This document shows positions 10,588-22,292 of a stretch of 64,000 bases of DNA, piece by piece. The position numbers and the translations under genes were made by a program. Under the pieces are notes generated by a model. The model worked only from the letters and a program-made list of their open reading frames with translations. It ran no database searches and was not told the origin of the DNA. Position 1 is the stretch's first letter. Every line of letters starts with the position of its first letter. The DNA is from Rhynchospora pubera (lineage: Eukaryota; Streptophyta; Magnoliopsida; Poales; Cyperaceae): positions 174,475,144-174,539,143 of the forward strand of contig CM051461.1 of assembly GCA_028095005.1 (NCBI GenBank). Reading direction: 5' to 3'.

Positions 10588-10844
10588 TCCCAGCGCGTTT
10601 TATAAACGGGTAACAAGCCTCCTAGCGCGTTTTATAAACGCGTTAATTGCGTTTTAAAGTTTAGCCTTCTAGCGCGTTTTATAAACGCGTGTTAAGGCTT
10701 GTAACGCGTTTATAAAACGCGTTCGAGAGGAGAGAGAGAGGCGCGGTTTATAAACGCGTTGGAACTTTCTTCTTATTAAAAAAAAATAATAATTCTTTAT
10801 ATTAAATTTTTTGGTGTCTGAATTTTTATATTAAATAATTTCGG
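10588..10844. repeat. MULE right terminal inverted repeat with CGCG/TATA palindromes
   Basis: Mirror image of the left end: palindromes AGCGCGTTTTATAAACGCGT at about 10591, 10624, 10671 and 10703, then GGCGCGGTTTATAAACGCGTT, then the plain TIR ending TTTCGG at 10844. Confidence 0.88.
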
Positions 10845-11861
10845 CATATTGCTAGTTGTCTAACAGAGAAACTTACAAAATATATACGATAAAACATATT
10901 GATCTTAATTTTTTTTTTGACATCCACAACATCTGATTATTAATTATAATTAAATAAATATTTAATTGAAAATATTTTGCTATATTTTAGATTGATCGTG
11001 TTTGCGAATTAAATTTTGTATAATTGATATTTGAAATTAAATTTAAAGTCAACTTAATAGTATATAATAATTCTTAATGCTATAAAATTTCATAGTAAAT
11101 TCAACCAAGGTTGCATGACTCAATTCAATACAAATAAATATTTAAAATTCGTATGTGACCTAATTACTCGTTAGATGGATTCAAATTAAATTATATCAGG
11201 TTGAATTAGTAGGAAATTCAACCTAGTCCGCTAAAGCCGAAAGGGACCAATTCTAGTCAATTCGGTCCATTTTCCAACTTAAGAATTATGACTAAACGAT
11301 AACTATACACATTTAGCAGGTTCGAAATTGGATATTTATGCGTGCAGTGGACGAATAACTAAATTTTTAATTATAGTTGAGAGGTAGGTAACTCGATCGT
11401 TTGTTTAAAGGGTCCTTCGATTTTCAAATAATATATCATCTTCAAATAGATCAGATATGTCGATCGATGTCATCAATTTAATTGCAGTGGTCAGATATGT
11501 CAATTTAAAGACATAAAGGCAAAACTATATATGTTTACTTGATAATTTGAATTTTTAAGGCAGTATGCGCCTTATTTATAATTTAAAAGATAAAAGATAC
11601 AAAAAGTAGTGATTATATACAAACTGAAGACGATTTACTCCTACATAATCAGTAAAATTATTTTTTGTAATCTAAAATAGTCCAGTCATAACGTAGTGTG
11701 CAAAATCATTTCACAGCATATATTTGATCCGTTGACAACCAAAATCGTCTTCGCTTGATGTATGTATATGTTAATGTATTTGCAAAAATTAAACTAAGGT
11801 AATTGTACTAGCTATTTCTAGCTTATTTACGTTTGATAAGATATATTCCAGTGCCCCGCTA

Positions 11862-12146
11862 TTTTTGTGCAATAAATATCAAACCTTCACTTTTAAATTT
11901 TGATTTTAAAAATTAAGTGTTTGATCTAAAATGTTGATCTTATTCAATTTAATGAGATATGCATTTCCATAAAATTTAATTTTATAAATTTTTTTACTTC
12001 ATTTAATAAGTCAGAAAAACTTTATAAAAATACTTCTCTTATTAAATAGAATAAGATCAATTATTTAGATCGGATGCTTAAATTGAAAGTTTTAAAAATA
12101 AAACTTAAAAAGTGAGTTTGTGATATTTGCGGCAACAAAAAATGTA
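11862..12146. mobile_element. Fold-back MITE
   Basis: The left arm (from about 11862) and the reverse complement of the right arm (to about 12146) match imperfectly over more than 100 bp. Shared blocks include AAATATCA, TCACTTTT, TTTTAAAA and TTGATCTTATTC. The exact ends and TSD could not be fixed. Confidence 0.5.
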
Positions 12147-12845
12147 GGATCAGAACCTTACTCATATACTTTCATGTTAACTATGTATTAACTAACTGTT
12201 TTCTGTCTGCTGCAGGAACTTAATTGAAAAACAAATTGATGATCTGAATATCTTATTTCGGAATATTTCATAAAAAAACTAAATAATTTATGTTTTTATT
12301 TTTACCTTAAAAATGAAGTGCAATAATTCTCAAAAACAACATAATTAATGCACGTTTACATGGCGTCTTGTTATGATTCGTTAAATATGGTAGGATTGTA
12401 TGCACTTGCTCTAAATCTAACAATCTGGCTACCTTTATTTAGTTATTATAATTATGCGTGCAAAATTGTTTTTTTTTTTTTAGATGGCCGGGCAGCGGCT
12501 GCCAAGCTTAAACTTCTATGCAAATTATTATGTATTTATGTGCATATCAGACGACGTTTGTTGGGTTGGTTTGTTCTGTTTGCTTGTCTTAACGCAGGCC
12601 TTCTCTGGGCCTTTCTTAATATATATATATATGAACATGTTTAATGCAAATCAGATTTTCTGTCTATTTTATAGTCCTTCCCGACGGTCAATTTGTTTAT
12701 TCGCTCCCACCAGAAGTCAAAACAACAACACAAACAATTTGCAGTTTCAAAAAAAAAAAAAAAACAAAACAAAACAAAAAACAACACAAACATTTGTCAT
12801 TTTTTCAATAATATTAAAACAACTACAATACAAATAATTATTATT

Positions 12846-13137
12846 GGAAAATAATTACTGTCATCTGCAGTTTTCGTTATCCTTGCCCTCGCTAAACACA
12901 AAGTGAACACAAAAATAGACAAGGTGAACATATATATTAATGATCAAAGTGAACACATACAAACAAATAAGTTGAATATGCATGTAAAATTCTAAACAAG
13001 TGATGATAAAACTTATTTATTTGTAAGTGTTCACTAAGATCGCGTATATGTTTATCTTGTTTGTTATATATGTTCACTTTATATTTAACAATGATAGGGA
13101 TGACAAAACTGCAGATGGCAATTAGTTATCATTCCTG
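12846..13137 (+). mobile_element. MITE family copy 2 (9-bp TSD)
   Basis: A 292-bp element flanked by the perfect 9-bp repeat ATTATTATT (12837-12845 and 13138-13146). The ends carry CATCTGCAGTTTT in inverted orientation, and the body matches copy 1 (4314-4612). Confidence 0.8.
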
Positions 13138-14362
13138 ATTATTATTTATTTATTTGTCGACTATATAATAAATCATTAGAAACTAGTTAATGACAATAGT
13201 AATATCGTTATCGGGTAAAGATACGTATTTCAACTGAAAAATATATACTCAAAGCTTATTTACTTGACACGACTAGTCACCTAGACTCGATAAAAGATAA
13301 ATTAATTTATGCTGTCGGATAAAAGCATAGTACATGAATTTTTCAATAAAGAAAAAGTTATTGAGTTTTACAAATGTTTCTCGAGTTCAAATATGATTTG
13401 CTCTACTTAACAAAATAAATTTCATTTTAACTCAATCATTCGGTTATATTTCTGTAAAACTAATTAAAATCACCATATATGTTTTGTGTTGGAACGAACT
13501 ATGCATTTTTTTTTTTACCATATGGATGCATGTTCTTGTTACACCTCGCGTGGATAATTATTTTTCCTTAGCATAGGAAGAGGTAACGAGTTCAATTCTC
13601 GGTGGATACGGAAAAAAAAATTTATTTTATAGATGGATGTCTTTATAAATAAATAGTCTTGTTTCCAGAAAAAAAAATAGAAAGAAAAAACTATAACACT
13701 TGTACGTTGGGACAAACAGAAATATATATAGACAAGAAAATAATTTAAGAATGTCAAATTAAAATTTAGAACTAATGTAAAATATGAGGTCAAATGTGAT
13801 GACCCTCCAAACATATTTATTATATAATAAAATTTTTAACTGCATTATTAATCTAGACAAAAGTTGCGCAGTGTGAAGATATTAATATAAACTTCAAAAA
13901 AAAAATTGGTGCTAATTCAACTGCTTATTCATATTCTAGCAAAAATCTATAACTAGAAATTAAAAATTGGTGTTTTTTTTGTCTTAAACTTATTCGAAGG
14001 CAATCCAAACATATCAAGATCGATGACTTACAAGATCCCGTGTTGCGCACCAACTAGCAAGCAGCAACACTTTTGTCTTGCAATAAATAAAACAGAAAGC
14101 AATCCTGTTGTAATTGTAAATAAAGGATTTTTAGCTCGATAACAACCTACACCTATGTTGCATGGTATGATTCGAATACGACGGTACGAAAATTTTCAAA
14201 AAACTCTGGTACGGATTTCACGTTATAGATATATTATTTGAATATTTTATTGATTTATAATTACATTATATTATAAAATACAATGTATTTAACATAATAT
14301 TTTTTTAGCTAATGCTTGATTTTACACAAATAAATAACATAAACACATTGACTATTGACTGT

Positions 14363-15201
14363 CAGTGGCGGATCTACCACTAGGTCGGGTGGGGCTAGAG
14401 CCCCACCTAACGCCGTCAAGCTCCTGGATTTTAAACTATATGTTTAGTATTGTATGAGAAGGATATATGACGAACTTATGTTGGTCCAATGTTCTTATAA
14501 ACTCAGCCCCACCTAGTGTTCTCCAATCGTGTGTGTCGTGTCGTGTCATGTCAAACACGATTGTGTTAGAGTCTCGTGTCATGTCGTGTTAACACGAACT
14601 ACCTTTTTAATCGTGTCGTGCTTAGTGGTGAGAAGAGGCAATACGACACGCATTCTGACACGACACGACTGACACGATCGTGTCGTGTCGTGTTGACACG
14701 TCATGTTAGTCGTGTCAGATTATTTTATTATTTTTTAAATTAAAAAATTATTAAAAAAATTAAAAATATGAAAAAAATTACTAACCGTCATAATTTATTA
14801 TTTGATTAAGTTTAAACTTTTTATTAATTTTTTATAAAAAATAATAATTAGATTAGAACAATATTATGATTTAAATGATGATAAATAATATGATGTAGTA
14901 TTAAAAATTGAAATTAAATTATTAATTTTGTTTAAATAATCAACATTAATAATTAAATTTGTATTTAGGTGTCGTGTTTATTCGTGTTCGTGTCGTGTTG
15001 CGTGTCGAATCGTGTCGTATTGAATCGCGTCAAACTTTCTAATGTCCCAACACGACACGATTATAACACGACACGATAATACGATCGTGTCGTGCCAATT
15101 TTGTATTCGTGTCGTGTTGTGTTCTGTCAACGCGTACATCGTGTCATGTCATTTTGGAGAACACTAGTCCCACCTAAATATTTTTTCTAGATCCGCCACT
15201 G
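14363..15201. mobile_element. Non-autonomous hAT element (outer)
   Basis: Ends CAGTGGCGGATCTA and TAGATCCGCCACTG form perfect 14-bp inverted repeats. Flanks are the perfect 8-bp TSD TTGACTGT (14355-14362 and 15202-15209). A second hAT element (14514-15166) sits inside, so the outer element itself is only about 180 bp of unique sequence. Confidence 0.9.
14514..15166. mobile_element. Non-autonomous hAT element nested in another hAT
   Basis: Ends TAGTGTTCTCCAA and TTGGAGAACACTA (13-bp inverted repeats apart from the last base) are flanked by 8-bp TSDs GCCCCACC (14506-14513) and GTCCCACC (15167-15174), one mismatch. Both subterminal regions are crowded with CGTGTCGTGT / ACACGACACG repeats, the usual transposase-binding arrangement. 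The AT-rich middle is noncoding. Confidence 0.88.
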
Positions 15202-16661
15202 TTGACTGTTGACCATTGACCATATCGATACATATCGAATATGGTACCAGTATCCGGTTCGTACCCGGTACAGATACGATGTTCCAAAGTACCAGGGGAA
15301 GCTAAGACCTACACTGCTGGTGATTGATTATATATCAGCTGAAAACTGGCCTACGGGCATACTAAACTAAAAAAATATATATATATCAGCTGAAAACTTT
15401 TTTCATTAAATAACAACATCCAGACTTTTGGATTTATTGTACGGGCGGAACAACATCCAGATTTTTTAATTAAAGCTTAATAGCCTTTATGATGTATGAT
15501 TATACTATGTAATAGTGTCATACCAATTATATAATACTTACTTTACACGTGTCACCTTTTGGCAGATCATTCTTCTCAATTAATATTTGGCATTTCTATC
15601 TCAAGTTGTCAGTCTTAAACCTGGAAAAATGCATATAATTAATGCACTTTATGCCTGTCGCCAACTCGCCGGATGGTGCACCCATTTTGTCAATTGGTTC
15701 CCTTGCATAGTTGTATTTCATGATGAAGCCAAAAAAATAATAAACAAAATTAATGGAATCGGAAAATTAAAAGTTTTTTCCTCACATTACGTACGTGACC
15801 GTAGCATTATAATGATTACATAAAATATGGGAATCAGTATGTATCTTCTTGAAAGAAATTCTCAATACTAAAACCTATTACAATAAATAAATTATGGAGA
15901 CGATTAGTATTCCTCATTTTTTTTGTATTTAAATTCAACTATTTTTCTTGCTATGATTAAATTTGAGCTCATTAATTGTGTCTGAAGTTCAATTAGCATA
16001 AAGTTCTCAATTGGACCCTAGATTTGTAATCTTCTTCAAACTTCAATTTTGCCCCTTAATCATTGAACATTTCCTTTTCCTGGATCAGGTGTATCCCTCC
16101 AAGAACTTATTGGACCATGCCATATCACTTCAACATGTCGTGTATGGATAACATGCTGTGCTGTATCATATCTTTCTAAAAAAAATTACACGTGTCCTCC
16201 ATGCCGGCAGTATTATGTTGCGTCTCCTTATATAGACGTATCTTGCCTACGGGCTTGTTGTCAAAAAAAAAATATAGACGTATCCAGGCATCTTTGATTT
16301 TTTTTTTCCTTTTAAAATATTCATTTTCTTTGGAATTTAAGTTGAAGTTTTAGAAAAACACGTTTCAAAATGACGGGAAAATATTGGATAGTTTTACTCG
16401 AATCTTGATATACGAAAATTATTATCTAATTTTCAGTTATTATTCCTCTTTTTTTTTCGTTTGTGACTAGTTATGTATGAGATAACATACGATACGACGG
16501 ATAAATGATAAGAATCACCTTTTAATAATTCAATGCTATTTAGGTATTAAATTGCGGATTTGACCACAAAACTTTAACACAGTTAAACCGTTTCTCATTT
16601 TGTAAGCTGTAATGTTAAGATTTCTTACAAGCGAAAATTGTTTTTTATTTGTTTGTTTTTA
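15202..16661. other. Intergenic, no gene found
   Basis: AT-rich sequence without a supported gene. The 78-codon frame at 15587-15823 has no recognisable features. One tiny LINE insertion (16243-16272) is present. Confidence 0.65.
16243..16272 (+). mobile_element. 30-bp LINE-type 3' tail insertion
   Basis: TTGCCTACGGGCTTGTTGTC followed by an A-run is flanked by the 12-bp direct repeat TATAGACGTATC (16231-16242 and 16273-16284). GCCTACGGGCTT..TTGTC plus poly(A) recurs at 53060 (minus strand) and has the look of a plant L1 LINE 3' end. This is therefore an extreme 5' truncation. Confidence 0.7.
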
Positions 16662-17155
16662 TGTCACGAGTTTAAGGAATTGATTGGTATAATTGAGGAA
16701 TTAGAGTAGTTACTGAGGTATTGATGTTGAATTTGGATAGAAGAGATAGAGTTTGAGCAGAGTTTGGTAGGAGGAAGATAGAAAAGAGAGAGAATAGAGA
16801 AAGGTATGAGAAGAGATCAGATACGAAGAGGTAAGAGCAAGATTCAGTAAGAACTGATTTTTCATTAATCATCCCCCTTATTCCTTTACATTCCTCCTTA
16901 TATATGGAGTTACAATTCAATTACATTTCAGACCCTAATACTGCAATTATTAAGAGATAAAGGACTAAAGTGAAAAGAAGAAAATAACAACTCCATCAGC
17001 GATAACTGAATCAGTTACGCTTAATAAATGCAATCAACAGCCTCCCTGGCCCATTGGTCAGTTGGTGAATTATTTAATATCAAATTAGGCTTATTCACCT
17101 TTGTTCTTCTCTACTGAGGTTGTGTTCTTCAGTGCAGCTTCTCCAACAGTTGACA
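16662..17155 (-). repeat. 3' LTR of the gypsy element
   Basis: 494 bp, with terminal TGTCA/TGACA inverted repeats. The 82-codon frame inside is identical in the other LTR and is not considered a gene. Confidence 0.92.
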
Positions 17156-20100
17156 CTCCCCCCCGCTTAAACAACTCCTTGTCCTCAAGGAGAAATTGAG
17201 GGAACTGACGACCAAGCAACTCATAATCTTCCCTGGTGGCATCCTCCTCTGTGCCAGTAGACCATTTGACCAACACTTGAACACTTGGAGCATTGCCCTT
17301 TTTGACTAATTTCCTTCCCAAAATTTTGTCAGGTACTGCTCTAATCTGACCATTAGGGTTTATTAGTGGCAATGTAGGTTGAGTAAGTTCACCATCTCCA
17401 ATTCTAGCCTTCAATTGGCTGACATGGAAGACTGGGTGAATTTGAGAACCAGATGGAAGCTGTAATTTGTATGCCACTGTGCCAAATTTGTCAATTATCT
17501 CAAATGGTCCATAATATCTCAACCCCAGTTTTTTGTTTTGTACCCCTTGTAAAGATAATTGTCTGTATGGTTGGATTTTGAGGTATACCTTCTGGCCAAT
17601 GTCAAACTGCCTCTCAGTTCTCTTTGCATCTGCAAACCTCTTCATTTGTTCTTGTGACTTGAGAAGTTGCTGCTTGAGTTCACACATGACCTGATGTCTC
17701 TCCTTAAGAACTTGATTAACAGATTCCACTGTGCTTTTAGGAGGTGTTCCCAATGGTAATTGTGGGGGTGGGTACCCATAGAGAGCTTGAAAAGGTGTTG
17801 TCTGGATGGATGAGTGGTAGTTGGTATTGTACCACCACTCAGCTAAGGAGAGCCACCTGTGCCATTTCTTCTGTTAACTGAAAACCATGCTTCTGAGGTA
17901 AGATTCTAAACATTGGTTTATTCTTTCAGTTTGGCCATCTGACTGTGGGTGGTATGCTGTACTCATGTTTAGTTTAACTCCCACTTTTAGCATCAACTCC
18001 TTCCAAAACTTACTTGTGAAAATCACATCTCTATCTGAAACAATGTTTGTTGGTAGGCCATGCAATTTATAAATGTGATCAAGAAATACCTGTGCCACAT
18101 CTATTGCTTTGAATGAATGAGTAAGGGATAGGAAATGAGAGTACTTTGTTAGCCTATCCACCACTACCAATATAACATCCTTTCCTTCTGATTTAGGGAG
18201 ACCAGTAATAAAGTCCATGGAAATGCTATGCCAAGCTTCAGGAGGTATTGGAAGTGGTTGTAGGAGGCCAGGTGAGTGCACATGATCCCCTTTTGTCATT
18301 TGGCATACATGGCATTGCTTGACATAATCATGTACAGCTTCCTTAAGTTTTGGCCAATAGAAGATGTGCTTGAGTCTATTGTATGTACCCAGAATACCTG
18401 AGTGCCCCCCCAGATTAGAATCATGTAGTTCTTGGAGAAGTTTCTCTCTCCAGTTGTTGTTGTTGCCAACACATATTCTTGATTTGTATCTCAGCACTCC
18501 TTGTTGGAGAGAGTAATGAGAGTTCTGTAATGTGCCTTCTTGAAGTCTCTCAATCATATCCTGAACCCAATTGTCACCAATGTAGCTATGCTTGATATCA
18601 TCTACCCAAGAGGGAATTAACTCATTGACAGCCATTGAGTTGCATTGATCCTCCCTTGTTGGATGTGTTCTTCTGGATAGAGCATCAGCCACTTTATTAT
18701 CACACCCCTTTTTGTACTCAATCACATAGTCCAATCCTAACAACTTACATAGGCCTTTATGTTGCATTGTATTTGTCAACCTTTGCTCCAGTAAGTGTTT
18801 GAGACTGATTTGATCAGTTTTGATCACAAATTTACCCCCCACCAGATAATGCCTCCACTTTTGCACTGCAGTCAAAAGTGCTAAGAATTCCTTCTCATAG
18901 GTTGATAATCCTTGGGATTTGATTCTCAGGCATTTGCTAATATAAGCAATGGGTTTATTCTCTTGCATCAACACTGCCCCGATGCCTAAGTCACTTGCAT
19001 CAGTTTCAATTACAAAAGGTTTTGTGAAGTCAGGTATTGCCAGGACTGGGGCAGTAGTCATAGCTTGTTTGAGCTTACCAAATGCTTGTTCAGCATGAGC
19101 ATTCCACAAGAATGAGTTCTTCTTTAATTGATCAGTTAGAGGTTTACTGATGGTGCCATAGTCTTTAATAAAACGTCTGTAATACCTAGTAAGCCCCAAA
19201 AATCCCCTTAGCTCCTTGACTGTTTTAGGTCTAGGCCAATGAAGCATAGCCTCAATTTTCACTGGGTCAGTTGCAATGCCTTGTTGAGATATGAGGTGAC
19301 CTAGATATTCTAACTGAAGCATACCAAACTCACACTTACTTAGTTTAGCATACAGTTGGTTGTGTTGTAACAATTCCAATGTTTTTGCCAAATGAACCTT
19401 ATGAGATGTTTCATCTGGGCTGTACACCAATATATCATCAAAGAAAACTAGCACAAATTTCCTCAAGTATGGTTTGAATACTTGGTTCATGAGTTTTTGG
19501 AATGTTGCAGGTGCATTAGAGAGGCCAAAAGGCATCACAGTGAATTCATAATGGCCTTCATGAGTTCTAAAGGCTATTTTGCAAATATCTGAAGGCTGCA
19601 TTCTGATTTGGTGGTAACCTGACCTCAAATCAATTTTTGAAAAGTATTTGGCACCATACAATTCATCTAAAAGGTCCTCAATTATAGGAATTGGGAATTT
19701 GTCTTTGATTGTACAAGCATTGAGTTTTCTGTAGTCTATGCATAATCTCCATGTACCATCCTTTTTCTTGACCAACAGTATGGGAGAAGCAAAGGGAGAG
19801 ACAGAAGGTTGAATGAAGTTATTGTTAAGGAGTTCTGCAATTATTTTCTCAACTTCAAGCTTCTGGAAATAGGAATACCTGTATGGTCTTTGGCTCATTG
19901 GTTGTGTGCCAGGAATGAGAGGTATGGAGTGATATACACTTCTGGGAGGAGGTAATGTACATGGGTCTTGAAACATTGTTTTATACTTCTGCAGTATTTC
20001 ATTTAGTTGCAATTGCTCACTCTTGTTGCTCAATGTAGTAGGTTTAACCAAGAATAAGTGAGCAATTAACACTTCATTCCCTTCAGACACTTCTTTCTCC

Positions 20101-21755
20101 AAATTGAGCATTTGTTGGCATAAATGCACCTCAGCCATTTCATCATGTACTTGCAACTTAATTTCTGTACCTCCTTTATTAAATGCAATACAGTCTTTTC
20201 CCCAGTCAATCCACATAGGTCCTAACTCAGTAAACCAATCAAGTCCCAAAATGAGATCATATCCCGTAACATCAAGTACTCTCATATCTTTGACAAATTC
20301 ATGCCCTTGTAGTGCAAATTGAAATGCTTTACACTCCATGTCAGTAACCATTTTGGTGCCATTTGCCACTATTACAGCCATTGGGTTGCTCTTAGAAATG
20401 AGGAATGATTGAGAGTGGAGAACATCAGGGTGTACAAAAGAATGTGTACTCCCACTATCAATTAATGCACAAATACTCTTTTGGCCCACCTTGCCTTTAA
20501 TTTTCATGGTTTTGACTTTTTGAGGTTCTTTTGTTGTGAAAAGAGATATAACAGCTTCCTCAATATTGTCAGGATGTAGTTCCTCAATGCAATCTTCATA
20601 GACAGGCTCATCTTCTTGCATAGGTTGCATCTCAGGACCAATGAGATAATGTATTGTTTTGACTGTGCACTTGTATCCAGGGGCCCACTTGTCATTGCAT
20701 TTGTGGCAGAGATTTAAAGCCTTCCTTTGTTCATATTGACTGTCTTTGAAAGAGGATGCCCCAAACCATGGTTTATTGGCCTTGTCAGGTAACAATAACT
20801 GTTTTTCTGATTCTTTTTGTTGATTTGGCAAAGGGCCTTGGTAGCTGGATTTGAATGGCATTCTCAGCCTTCTAAATTGATTGTCTTAGACACACTCATA
20901 TTGTGTGGCCAGATGGTATGCTTCATTGAGGGATTATGGTTTCAGCATGGTCAACATTGCTCTCAATTCTTCTTTGAGGCCCTCAATGAAAGCAGAAAGA
21001 TAGAAATCATTGGGTATATATGGTCTCTCATGTTGGAGTTTTGCCTTACAGTTGTCAAACTGTTTGATATATTCACCAACCTTGCCAAATTGATGTAATC
21101 GTTTAAACTCTCCAACCAATGCTTGGGCCACATTGTTTTGAAATCGTTGAAACATCTCATCAATCAAGATTTCCCATGGGGAATTTTCAAATCTCATTCT
21201 GAAGTTTCTATACCAAGTGCTAGCATCACCCACAAAATTCAACACAGCTAATCTTGTTTTGTGAGAATGAGGGATTTGGTAAATGTCAAAAAAGTACTCA
21301 GCTTTCATTAACCAATCTGTCATTTCAGAACCATTAAATGTTAGAAAATTCATTTTAGGAAGGTTGAAGACTGAATTTACCCCTCTTCTTGATGAATCAC
21401 CACTGGAATGGCTATCAGCAAATGGATTGTCTATTTCCACATGTGGAGGTCGACCTAGCACACTGGGCCCACCTGAGGGACCTGCATTGGTTGATTTCTC
21501 TTGGAGGATACGCTCAAACATCATCTCAATGCGCACCATTCTTTCATCCATCACCTTAGATGCTGCCGATTGATCCTTGAGCTGAGTTGCACGATCTTCA
21601 CCATCCTTTGCTACTTTAGCCATCTCATATTGTAATTGAGCAATCTGAGATCGTATTTCTTCCATCGCTGCTAAACCAGATCTGGTTGAAGCCATGAAAT
21701 TGAAGCGATTAGCAGATTTCCCTTTTGCCAGATCAACTAAACTCGTGAATTGCAA
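17091..21755 (-). pseudogene. Gag-Pol polyprotein of the gypsy element, three stop codons
   Basis: One frame covers the whole region. Order: Gag with an N-terminal coiled-coil-like stretch (IRSQIAQLQYEMAKV) and a capsid-like region (WLMKAEYFFDIYQI); a zinc knuckle CHKCNDKWAPGYKC, where the usual His is Tyr; an aspartic protease ALIDSGSTHSFV; reverse transcriptase (CIDYRKLNACT, FFDDILVYS); RNase H (ETDASDLGIGAVL); integrase (GGHSG, CHVCQ, YHPQSDGQTERIN); and a C-terminal chromodomain (VLVKWSTGTEEDATREDYELL). TAA codons interrupt it at 20934-20936, 20886-20888 and 17874-17876. At the last, the second copy has CAA, so this is a C-to-T change. Translation may start at 21695 (MASTRSG) rather than 21755. 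The product would normally be cleaved to make the replication machinery; this copy cannot. Confidence 0.92.
17156..17168 (-). other. Polypurine tract
   Basis: The minus strand reads AAGCGGGGGGGAG directly before the 3' LTR, the standard position for plus-strand priming. Confidence 0.75.
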
Positions 21756-21784
21756 TTGAAATCAACAGCGCAAGAGATCGATGG

Positions 21785-21794
21785 CCTGATACCA
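21785..21794 (-). other. Primer-binding site (tRNA-iMet type)
   Basis: The minus strand reads TGGTATCAGG four bases after the 5' LTR end. It matches the first bases of the initiator-methionine tRNA complement used by many plant LTR elements. Confidence 0.75.
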
Positions 21795-21798
21795 GATA

Positions 21799-22292
21799 TG
21801 TCACGAGTTTAAGGAATTGATTGGTATAATTGAGGAATTAGAGTAGTTACTGAGGTATTGATGTTGAATTTGGATAGAAGAGATAGAGTTTGAGCAGAGT
21901 TTGGTAGGAGGAAGATAGAAAAGAGAGAGAATAGAGAAAGGTATGAGAAGAGATCAGATACGAAGAGGTAAGAGCAAGATTCAGTAAGAACTGATTTTTC
22001 ATTAATCATCCCCCTTATTCCTTTACATTCCTCCTTATATATGGAGTTACAATTCAATTACATTTCAGACCCTAATACTGCAATTATTAAGAGATAAAGG
22101 ACTAAAGTGAAAAGAAGAAAATAACAACTCCATCAGCGATAACTGAATCAGTTACGCTTAATAAATGCAATCAACAGCCTCCCTGGCTCATTGGTCAGTT
22201 GGTGAATTATTTAATATCAAATTGGGCTTATTCACCTTTGTTCTTCTCTACTGAGGTTGTGTTCTTCAGTGCAGCTTCTCCAACAGTTGACA
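21799..22292 (-). repeat. LTR shared by the two gypsy copies
   Basis: 494 bp. It is the 5' LTR of the copy at 16662-22292 and stands in the 3' LTR position for the truncated copy to the right. Two differences from the other LTR were noticed (CCTGGCTCATT and CAAATTGGGC here). Confidence 0.92.

Larger units (their letters stand above)
5238..10844 (-). mobile_element. Mutator-like element (MULE), full length
   Basis: Bounded by perfect 9-bp TSDs CATATTGCT at 5229-5237 and 10845-10853. The terminal inverted repeats start CCGAAATTATTTAATATAAA and stay nearly identical for well over 100 bp, running into CGCG palindromes. The transposase is on the minus strand, reading from the right end. The element also carries a minus-strand 101-codon ORF (6423-6728) and a plus-strand hairpin (5653-5753) behind its own TATA box. 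The 1.1-kb element at 45415-46529 is a deletion derivative of the same family. Confidence 0.93.
10845..14362. other. Intergenic, AT-rich, with fold-back elements
   Basis: No gene found. It contains a fold-back MITE at about 11862-12146 and a second copy of the 9-bp-TSD MITE (12846-13137). A short tRNA-like/SINE-like relic with an internal GGTAACGAGTTCAATTCTCG motif and an A-run lies near 13545-13620; I rate that one weak. Confidence 0.6.
16662..22292 (-). mobile_element. Ty3/gypsy chromovirus LTR retrotransposon, complete copy
   Basis: The 494-bp LTRs at 16662-17155 (3') and 21799-22292 (5') begin TGTCACGAG and end AACAGTTGACA as written on the plus strand. They differ at only about two positions by eye, so insertion or rearrangement was recent. 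The primer-binding site (initiator-Met type) is at 21785-21794 and the polypurine tract at 17156-17168. The internal region is a single gag-pol frame with three stop codons. The right LTR is shared with a second, truncated copy (22293-26123). The chromodomain and gene order point to a chromovirus; I would guess the Reina lineage with low certainty. Confidence 0.93.

Noticed and set aside
14160..15290. A third, outermost element around the nested hATs (GTTGCATGGTAT... / ...ATACGATGTTCC)
   Set aside because: The inverted similarity is short and decayed, and no TSD could be found.
16672..16920. 82-codon frame, identical again at 21809-22057
   Set aside because: It lies wholly inside the LTRs of the gypsy element and is identical only because the LTRs are; no protein features.
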